Source of the DNA: Saprospiraceae bacterium UBA2329
GTDB taxonomy: Bacteria; Bacteroidota; Bacteroidia; Chitinophagales; Saprospiraceae
Direction: 5' to 3'
NCBI GenBank assembly: GCA_002344975.1
Contig: DDUV01000108.1
Span: 1 to 10,676 of the forward strand
Length of the DNA stretch: 10,676 nucleotides
Below the pieces are notes generated by a model, which searched no databases, was not told where the DNA came from, and worked only from the letters and a program-made list of their open reading frames with translations. The first letter of the stretch is position 1; each line of letters opens with the position of its first letter. Positions 6,100 through 10,676 of the stretch are shown piece after piece. The position numbers and the translations under genes are program-made.

Positions 6100-6681
6100 A
6101 TGAAAAGAATCACTGTTTTTTGCGGCTCCTCCCTCGGCACGGATGAGCTGTACCGCCACACAGCTTTCCGGCTGGGGCAAATGCTGGCAGAGCGCGGCAT
6201 CGGCCTCGTATATGGCGGCGCCAAAGTGGGCCTGATGGGAGCCGTGGCCGACGGCGCACTGAGCCGAAACGGGGAGGTCATCGGCGTCATTCCCACTTTT
6301 ATGCGCGGCAAGGAATTGCGCCACGAGGGCCTCAGCGAACTCATCCTCACCGCCAGTATGCACGAGCGCAAAGCCCGCATGGACGAACTTTCCGAAGGGG
6401 TCATTGCGCTGCCCGGCGGCTTCGGCACTTTGGACGAACTGTTTGAAATGCTCACCTGGGGGCAGTTGGGCCTGCATGGCAAACCCATTGGTCTGCTCGA
6501 TGTGGCGGGCTACTATGCGCCGCTGATGCAAATGGTGCAAAACATGACCGACGCGGGTTTTTTGAAACCGGAAAATCAGGCTATGTTACTGGTTGACAGC
6601 GATATGGAAGGGCTGCTTACGCAAATGCAAAACTACCAGGCGCCGGAAGTGCCCAAGTGGATAACGAGGGAGGAGGTGTAG
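6100..6681 (+). CDS. LOG family protein (cytokinin riboside 5'-monophosphate phosphoribohydrolase type)
   Basis: A cytoplasmic Rossmann-fold enzyme that, in characterised LOG (lonely guy) proteins, hydrolyses nucleoside 5'-monophosphates at the N-glycosidic bond to release the free base; bacterial members act on AMP or cytokinin nucleotides. Seen: the first strand with ITVFCGSS (4-11), GLVYGGAKVGLMG (35-47), the HERKARM motif (88-94) and the signature PGGFGTLDE (105-113), with the catalytic Arg and Glu of the family present. The 193 residues match the usual ~190. The ATG at 6100 is chosen over an in-frame TTG at 6073 because MKRITVFCGSS is the standard family start. It is a single-gene unit, convergent with the HtrA gene, with a hairpin between them. 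The family is certain; the physiological substrate here is not visible. Some homologs carry an old lysine-decarboxylase label, which is wrong. Confidence 0.93.
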   Translation: MKRITVFCGSSLGTDELYRHTAFRLGQMLAERGIGLVYGGAKVGLMGAVADGALSRNGEVIGVIPTFMRGKELRHEGLSELILTASMHERKARMDELSEGVIALPGGFGTLDELFEMLTWGQLGLHGKPIGLLDVAGYYAPLMQMVQNMTDAGFLKPENQAMLLVDSDMEGLLTQMQNYQAPEVPKWITREEV

Positions 6682-6706
6682 GATCGGCTGTTTGCGTATA
6701 AGCATC

Positions 6707-6732
6707 GCTTTGACCTTCGCAGAAGGCAAAGC
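6707..6732. terminator. hairpin between convergent genes, possible bidirectional terminator
   Basis: GCTTTG (6707-6712) pairs with CAAAGC (6727-6732) and CCTTC (6714-6718) with GAAGG (6722-6726), around one bulged A and a GCA loop: 11 bp in total. It lies 25 bases after the LOG stop and 50 bases from the HtrA stop. There is no U-tract on either side, so termination is plausible but not shown. Confidence 0.45.
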
Positions 6733-6782
6733 CATCCAAAACGGACTGGAAAATGCTGAGAACCAGAAAAGTAGCGCCCGCT

Positions 6783-7925
6783 CTACTTCGCTGCATCCAA
6801 TTTCAGGTCGGTCGTCATTTGTTTGCCGTCGCGGACGATGCCGAGTTGTACTACCTCGCCAGGTTTGTACTTTTCGAGGGCCAGCACAATGTCGCTGTAA
6901 GAACTGATTTTGTCTTTGTTGATGGCCACGATGAGGTCGCCGAGACGGATGGAACCGGTGCGGTCGCGCACGGTGGGGCGTATGCCGGCGCGGTCGGCGG
7001 CTTCGCCCTGCATGACGTCGAGGACTAAAGCCCCCTCAAGCCCCAAGCGCTGCACGAAAGACTGCCGGGCAAACTCCATGCCCATAGAGGGCCGCATGAT
7101 GCGCCCGAAGCGAATGAGTTCGGGAATGACCCAGTTGACGACGTCGGCAGGGATGGAGAAGCCGATGCCCGCCGATGCGCCGGAAGGGCTGTAAATGGCA
7201 GTGTTGACGCCAATGAGCCTGCCGGAAGAGTTGAGCAGCGGGCCGCCGGAATTGCCGGGATTGATGGCTGCGTCGGATTGAATCACATCGCGGATGGGTA
7301 CGCCGGCTACCGACTGAATCTCGCGGCCCAGAGCGCTGACGATGCCGGTAGTGAGCGTTTGGTCGAGACCGAATGGATTGCCGATGGCATACACCGACTG
7401 CCCGACGCGGAGATTATCGGAAGCGCCTACGGGGATGGGCCGGAGGGTGGAGGCGGGTGCGTCTATTTTGAGCACGGCGAGGTCTTTTTCGGGGGCCTTG
7501 CCCACGAGGCGGGCGGGCCAGGTGCTGCGGTCGGCCAGGGTGACGGTGGCCTTATCGGCGTTCTGGATGACGTGGTAATTGGTGATGATGTGGCCGTTGC
7601 GATCCCAGACGAAACCAGAGCCGGTGCCGGCGGGAATCTCGGTGGCGTTGCGGGTGAAGAAGTCGTAGCCCACGTTGGTAGTTGTGATGTAACATACCGA
7701 GGGCGCTGCGTTTTCGAAGAGACGGATGGTAGCCAACTCGCTGTCGCTCAGGCCCTGATCGGGTGGAACGGCGCCGCTGCGGGTCTCGTTGCTGCCCGGC
7801 GATTCGGCGGGCTGATCGAGGGAGGCGATGGGCTGGTTATGGCGGTTTTTCCAGGCGATGCCGCCGAAGAATCCGGCAACTAAGAGCAGGAGGCTGAGGA
7901 GGATGCGGAGGAAGGAGGATGACAT
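6783..7925 (-). CDS. membrane-anchored HtrA/DegP-type serine protease, one PDZ domain
   Basis: A periplasmic quality-control protease of the trypsin-like S1C family. The 380 residues show an N-terminal membrane anchor (about 6-25), a low-complexity linker rich in Pro, Ser and Gln (31-60), the protease domain (about 62-270) with the full triad: His118 in TNYHVI, Asp148 in EKDLAVLKI, Ser226 in GNSGGPL; then a single PDZ domain (about 278-375) with GLEGALVLDV and LGDLIVAIN. One PDZ domain plus an uncleaved anchor is the DegS/HhoA-like layout rather than the two-PDZ DegP layout. An in-frame ATG at 7973 would add 16 residues (MYPSTAITTHSTNKIA) before the anchor; 7925 is preferred because the anchor then follows at once, as usual. 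No convincing promoter was seen. It may cleave misfolded envelope proteins; a regulatory role like DegS is possible but no anti-sigma gene is nearby. Confidence 0.93.
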   Translation of the reverse strand: MSSSFLRILLSLLLLVAGFFGGIAWKNRHNQPIASLDQPAESPGSNETRSGAVPPDQGLSDSELATIRLFENAAPSVCYITTTNVGYDFFTRNATEIPAGTGSGFVWDRNGHIITNYHVIQNADKATVTLADRSTWPARLVGKAPEKDLAVLKIDAPASTLRPIPVGASDNLRVGQSVYAIGNPFGLDQTLTTGIVSALGREIQSVAGVPIRDVIQSDAAINPGNSGGPLLNSSGRLIGVNTAIYSPSGASAGIGFSIPADVVNWVIPELIRFGRIMRPSMGMEFARQSFVQRLGLEGALVLDVMQGEAADRAGIRPTVRDRTGSIRLGDLIVAINKDKISSYSDIVLALEKYKPGEVVQLGIVRDGKQMTTDLKLDAAK

Positions 7926-8212
7926 GGCAATCTTATTGGTTGAATGAGTGGTAATGGCTGTGGATGGATACATGGCGATTGTGTTTAAGGTTCAAAAAGT
8001 TTCGGGTTTCATCCGCCGTAGCCTTAGCGAAGGCGGGTTCAAGGTTCAAAGTTTCGGGTTGGAACGGCTTCTGGCTGCAAGCCGCGCACTCCACGCTTGG
8101 CACCGCCTACCCCGCGCCACGGCGCGGCTACCGGGTTCAAGGTTTCGGGTTCCCTCTACGCTTGGCACCGCCTACCGCACACCGCATACTGATCTAAGCC
8201 TTGCGGAGTACT
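7926..8212. repeat. repeat-rich spacer between the HtrA gene and the exported protein gene
   Basis: Holds three copies of AAGGTTCAA..GTTTCGGGTT (7987-8008, 8041-8060, and a shortened one at 8133-8151); the palindromic CCGCC...GGCGG block 8013-8037 with inner stem GCCTT/AAGGC (8021-8025/8030-8034); an exact 19-base direct repeat ACGCTTGGCACCGCCTACC (8093-8111 and 8158-8176); and CGCGCC..GGCGCG around 8113-8127. No open frame with family resemblance and no clear promoter for the HtrA gene were found. The repeats look like remnants of several intergenic repeat families piled into one spacer. Confidence 0.65.
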
Positions 8213-9496
8213 TTACGTTTTGCGTTCTTTTTTCTTGGCTGCAGGGAAGAGTATGTTGTTGAGAATGAGGCGATAACCCGGCGAATTGGGATGCAGATTG
8301 AGGTCGGTGTCCGGGTCTTCCACATAGTGGCGATAGTCTTCCGGGTCGTGGCCTCCGTAGAAAGTCCAGGTGCCCTGGCCGAAGGTGCCGTGGATGTAGC
8401 GCACTTCGGCGGCGGGCTTGTTTTCGCCGAGGATGAGCACTTCCGGTTTGATGAGCGACCGTTTGAAGGCGGTGCTTTGGCCCATGAAACCCTTGACGGT
8501 GCGGGTGTGGCACTGGGTGAGCATGGTGGGAATGGGGTCCCATTTGGCCGAAAAATCGAACAGCGTGATGTAGTCCTGTTCGGGTACGATGTTGGTGGTT
8601 TGCGGGCGGTCAATATTGGAAAACTCGTATTCCAGCGGGTTTTTTACGAGGGTAAAATCGCGGAAGGCGAAGGTTTTGCTGTAATCGAGTTTTTGCTGGG
8701 CGGCGGGATCGGCCGGGTCGCCGTCGTAAATATTGGCGCAGATGTCAACGCCCTCGGCGGCCAATGCGATGTCGTAAGTATCTGTTGCAGAGCACATAGC
8801 GAACATGAATCCGCCTCCGCCGACGTATTCTTTGATGCGTTTGGCTACGGCGAGTTTGAGTTGCGATACTTTGTTGAAGCCCAGACTGCGGGCCATTTCT
8901 TCGGAGCGGCGCACGTTTTCGCGATACCAGGGGGTGGAGCTATAGGAGCGGTAAAAGCGTCCGTATTGGCCGGTAAAATCTTCGTGGTGGAGGTGCAGCC
9001 AGTCGTATTTGGCCAGCACATCGTTGAGCACTTCGCGGTCGTAGATGGGATCGTAGGGAATCTCGGCGTAGGTGAGCACGAGGGTCACGGCGTCGTCCCA
9101 GGGTTGGATGCGGTCGCCTTTTTCGTTAAAATCGGGGGTGTAAACGGCGATTTTGGGAGCTACTTCGAGCTTGACGGCCTCCTGATTGAGTTCGGGATTG
9201 GAAATGTCGGCGAGGATTTTATTGAATTGCGCATCGGGAATGACCTCGAAGCTGACGCCGCGCGTAAGGCACTCGCGCTCAAAGGCTTTGTTGTGCGGAA
9301 AAGCGAAGCTGCCGCCCCGGTAATTGAGCAGCCACCAGGCTTCCACGTTCTGGTTGATGACCCAGTAGGTGATGCCGTAGGCTTTGAGGTGGTTTTTTTG
9401 AGATTTTTCGTCCATCGGCAGCAGGATGTAGGCGGCCTGTACTTTGGCGGCGAACATCAGCAGGAGCGCGGGCACGATCAGTCGTTTCCAGTTCAT
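8213..9496 (-). CDS. exported protein of the Bacteroidota 'asparagine synthetase B'-labelled family; amidotransferase-like fold suspected
   Basis: Function not known. Homologs that I recall from many Bacteroidota share the start after the signal peptide (here AYILLPMDEKSQKNHLKAYG, 22-41) and are often named asparagine synthetase B. Nothing here supports that name: there is no N-terminal catalytic Cys2, no class II amidotransferase domain and no ATP-pyrophosphatase SGGxDS loop. Seen: signal peptide 1-21 (cut after VQA), WLLNYRGGSF (55-64), a strand KIAVYTPDF (115-123), YDWLHLHHEDF (164-174), a glycine turn GGGGFMFAMCSATDT (226-240) with Cys235 at a nucleophile-elbow-like place, and GTWTFYGGHDPED (375-387) with His383 and Glu386. 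That order and spacing resemble class I glutamine amidotransferase/DJ-1-like folds (Cys, then His-x-Pro-Glu). The basic tail is KKKERKT. The protein would act in the periplasm. A strong alternative is a ThuA-like non-enzymatic fold. Its upstream spacer shows no convincing promoter. Confidence 0.8.
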   Translation of the reverse strand: MNWKRLIVPALLLMFAAKVQAAYILLPMDEKSQKNHLKAYGITYWVINQNVEAWWLLNYRGGSFAFPHNKAFERECLTRGVSFEVIPDAQFNKILADISNPELNQEAVKLEVAPKIAVYTPDFNEKGDRIQPWDDAVTLVLTYAEIPYDPIYDREVLNDVLAKYDWLHLHHEDFTGQYGRFYRSYSSTPWYRENVRRSEEMARSLGFNKVSQLKLAVAKRIKEYVGGGGFMFAMCSATDTYDIALAAEGVDICANIYDGDPADPAAQQKLDYSKTFAFRDFTLVKNPLEYEFSNIDRPQTTNIVPEQDYITLFDFSAKWDPIPTMLTQCHTRTVKGFMGQSTAFKRSLIKPEVLILGENKPAAEVRYIHGTFGQGTWTFYGGHDPEDYRHYVEDPDTDLNLHPNSPGYRLILNNILFPAAKKKERKT

Positions 9497-9584
9497 CTTT
9501 TTTCAGTTTTTTAAGGAACGGGGCCGAAATAAAGTACACATTTTCAGGGAGCAGATGGGGTGTCTGAACGAGCAGAAAAACGCA

Positions 9585-9603
9585 GCCGCAGTGGTGCTGC
9601 GGC
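9585..9603 (-). repeat. hairpin upstream of the exported protein gene
   Basis: GCCGCAG (9585-9591) pairs perfectly with CTGCGGC (9597-9603), 5-base loop. On the minus strand it is followed after TGCG by five Ts (9580-9576), so it could end leftward transcription entering from the spacer, about 80 bases before the ATG at 9496. A terminator here would have no gene to serve within the window; it may simply be a repeat. Confidence 0.35.
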
Positions 9604-9730
9604 GAGGCTTTTATGCGAAGTGCAGGCGGCTCAGATGCCGTTGAAAGTGTGTAGGTTATTCGGAACCCGTTTCTAAGACGGGATATAAACGCACAAAACG
9701 GGGTTTTGGATTGCATGAGGGGGTAATTTC

Positions 9731-9754
9731 GGTAGGCGGTAGGCGGTGGGCGGT
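9731..9754 (+). repeat. GTAGGCGG-type low-complexity repeat, second copy
   Basis: Two heptamer steps GTAGGCG followed by GTGGGCGGT. Seventeen bases (9735-9751) are identical to 2147-2163. Confidence 0.6.
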
Positions 9755-9765
9755 TCCTCCGGAAC

Positions 9766-9813
9766 GCGAATTTTTTAACGCGAAGATGAGCGAAGGGCGC
9801 GAAATTCCGCGAA
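9766..9813 (+). repeat. iterated GCGAA repeat
   Basis: GCGAA recurs at 9766, 9780, 9790, 9799 and 9809, at steps of 9-14 bases, around a T-run. It resembles the widespread intergenic 'ACGCAAAGACGCAAAG' type of repeat in decayed form, which is recollection rather than a search result. Confidence 0.5.
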
Positions 9814-9842
9814 CCAAGCGTCCAACTCCGGGCTTTGTTTTC

Positions 9843-9910
9843 AGACAGGATTCACGGGATTCACAGGATTTGCAGCCCTCGCGATCCGGTTCATCTTGTC
9901 AATCCTGTCT
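9843..9910 (+). repeat. AGACAGGATT / AATCCTGTCT inverted-repeat element
   Basis: Perfect 10-base arms at 9843-9852 and 9901-9910. Inside the left arm the motif repeats directly (GGATTCACGGGATTCACAGGATT, 9848-9870), and the right half has weaker counterparts (ATCCGGTTCATCTTGTC, 9884-9900). This is the familiar 'ACAGGATT' type of intergenic repeat of Bacteroidota and some other phyla, by recollection. Confidence 0.6.
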
Positions 9911-10067
9911 AAAACGGGTGTAAGAAAGGCAGACGGGATGCACGCGATGACGGGCGGGGTCAGACCGTAGCCAGCACAGCGTAGTAAAGGGGTGACTCAG
10001 CCGGGAACAAGATTGTCGTCAACCCTTCACTAAGTCTGAAAATCGGGCTTTTTTTGACGCTGATCTT

Positions 10068-10084
10068 TATGATTTGTATGATTT
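10068..10084 (+). repeat. TATGATTT tandem repeat
   Basis: Two copies of TATGATTT (10068-10075, 10077-10084) in a GACGCTGATC...TTCGCTG frame (10056-10090). Too short to be an iteron array; most likely a decayed intergenic repeat. Confidence 0.4.
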
Positions 10085-10139
10085 TCGCTGTTCGGAGAGG
10101 GGCATAACGCTCAGCGCCTCGGTACGCTCGGCTAAACCA

Positions 10140-10161
10140 GCCGGCGACTTCAGACGCCGGC
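10140..10161 (+). repeat. GCCGGCG hairpin upstream of the EAD gene
   Basis: Seven-bp stem GCCGGCG/CGCCGGC (10140-10146/10155-10161) with an 8-base loop, no U-tract. It ends 60 bases before the ATG at 10221 and just upstream of where a promoter would be expected. Confidence 0.45.
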
Positions 10162-10220
10162 GCCTGCTATTTTACAGATAATTCCCTACCTTCACCCCCA
10201 AAATACCAACATCCGCACCG

Positions 10221-10676
10221 ATGAAAACCGCCCTTCAACAACTCCTCGCCGAAGGCAAAAACGAACAGCTCCTCGCCGAACTGCGCCACCTGACCGCCTC
10301 CGACCCCTACCTGCACGAGCAAGTCCTCCTCCTGGCAGGCCGGCAGGCCGAACTCGACCGCAAAATCATTGCAGGAACCGCCTCCGCCGACGACATTGAG
10401 GTGGAGCGCAACAAAATCCGCGCGGCGCTGCTGGAGTTGGTGAAGAAATTGCCGGAAGGAGCGCAAGCTGCCGGCGGGGCCACACCAACAAGTGCCGCCT
10501 CCATCACTGCCCAAAACGCACAAAATGCCGTGCTGGGCAGCAGCATTGAAGCTCAAACGGTGGACATCGGCAACAAGACCATCCAACACATTGACAAATA
10601 CATCGTGCAGGGAGAGTCGTCCATCCCCCGCCACCTCACTGCCCGGCCCTTCCTCTCCGAAGTATTCGTGGGCAGA
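10221..10676 (+). CDS. effector-associated domain (EAD11-like) protein leading into a STAND/NACHT-type NTPase; 3' end outside window
   Basis: Only the first 152 codons are present and the frame is open to the window edge. Residues 1-78 form an all-helical domain with QQLLAEGKNEQLLAEL (6-21), VLLLAGRQAELDRKI (35-49) and DDIEVERNKIRAALLELV (57-74). The 'LL.G...L..KI..G......E.E.NKIR.ALLEL' pattern is that of effector-associated domain 11, an adaptor that recruits effectors in STAND NTPase conflict systems. An Ala/Gln-rich linker (80-103) follows, then a beta-prone stretch VLGSSIEAQTVDIGNKTI (104-121) common between EAD and NTPase domains, and RPFLSEVFVGR (142-152), the usual entry to an NB-ARC/NACHT-like NTPase just before the Walker A loop. 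The ATG at 10221 follows a weak TACCTTCA -7-like box (10187-10194). Predicted role: a cytoplasmic NLR-like sensor, possibly anti-phage. Domain class is fairly confident; NTPase and effector identity cannot be seen. Confidence 0.75.
   Translation, partial: MKTALQQLLAEGKNEQLLAELRHLTASDPYLHEQVLLLAGRQAELDRKIIAGTASADDIEVERNKIRAALLELVKKLPEGAQAAGGATPTSAASITAQNAQNAVLGSSIEAQTVDIGNKTIQHIDKYIVQGESSIPRHLTARPFLSEVFVGR

Larger units (their letters stand above)
9497..10220. other. 724-base gene-free spacer made of decayed repeats
   Basis: No credible gene on either strand. From left to right: a hairpin GCCGCAG/CTGCGGC (9585-9603); CCCGT/ACGGG (9666-9682); CAAAAC/GTTTTG (9694-9708); the GTAGGCGG run (9731-9754); five GCGAA steps (9766-9813); the AGACAGGATT inverted repeat (9843-9910); an 11-of-13-bp imperfect stem (9983-9995/10019-10031); a TATGATTT tandem (10068-10084); and GCCGGCG/CGCCGGC (10140-10146/10155-10161). 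The main pieces are listed separately. Confidence 0.6.

Noticed and set aside
6783..7973. HtrA start at 7973
   Set aside because: The 16 extra residues are Thr/Ser-rich and precede the membrane anchor without adding a known feature; 7925 starts directly at the anchor. The choice is not certain.
8201..9514. 437-codon open frame on the plus strand
   Set aside because: It is the mirror of the exported protein gene (8213-9496, minus), which has a signal peptide and family motifs. The plus-strand product is Val/Gly/Phe-rich with no family pattern.
9731..9910. Possible CRISPR array
   Set aside because: The repeated words differ in sequence and spacing, and there are no constant-length spacers or cas genes.
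10039..10055. Intrinsic terminator at the GGCTTTTTTT run
   Set aside because: No stable stem directly precedes the T-run, and no gene ends nearby.

Overview
The window looks like a chromosomal segment of a Bacteroidota bacterium, most likely of the Saprospiraceae (Lewinella/Haliscomenobacter-like) group. The reasons are promoters of the Bacteroidota type (a TAnnTTTG -7 box with a TTG-containing -33 box 19-20 bases upstream), almost no Shine-Dalgarno sequences, a secreted protein with a type IX secretion C-terminal domain, a winged-helix (HTH_34-type) regulator next to creD, and intergenic DNA full of decayed short repeats. No rRNA, tRNA, CRISPR array or transposase gene was seen. The genus is inferred, not shown.

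Left part (1-1207): a complete DNA-3-methyladenine glycosylase gene with its own -7 box, followed by about 560 gene-free bases. These hold a compact palindromic element: two copies of a three-hairpin unit in inverted orientation (742-845 and 867-966), like a BIME built from REP units.

Middle (1208-5065): a rightward cluster of a six-helix membrane protein, a winged-helix regulator overlapping it by four bases (GTGA), creD, and a cobalamin-type radical SAM protein 11 bases after creD. The same perfect 10-base palindrome AAAGTACTTT lies at the predicted start of transcription of the first gene and 17 bases before creD. I infer that this is the operator of the regulator and that the cluster is an autoregulated envelope-stress-like module. 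A leftward T9SS cargo gene (5002-5940) overlaps the end of the radical SAM gene tail to tail.

Right part: a LOG-family phosphoribohydrolase (rightward), then leftward a membrane-anchored HtrA-type serine protease and an exported protein of a Bacteroidota family often labelled 'asparagine synthetase B'. The latter has no asparagine synthetase features but shows a glutamine-amidotransferase-like Cys / H-x-P-E pattern. Repeat-rich spacers (7926-8212 and 9497-10220) separate these genes.

Right edge: an incomplete gene begins at 10221 and runs off the window. Its first ~78 residues look like an effector-associated domain (EAD11-like), followed by a linker and the 'FVGR' entry of a STAND/NACHT-type NTPase. 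This is the best candidate for a conflict or anti-phage system, but its NTPase core and effector lie outside the window.
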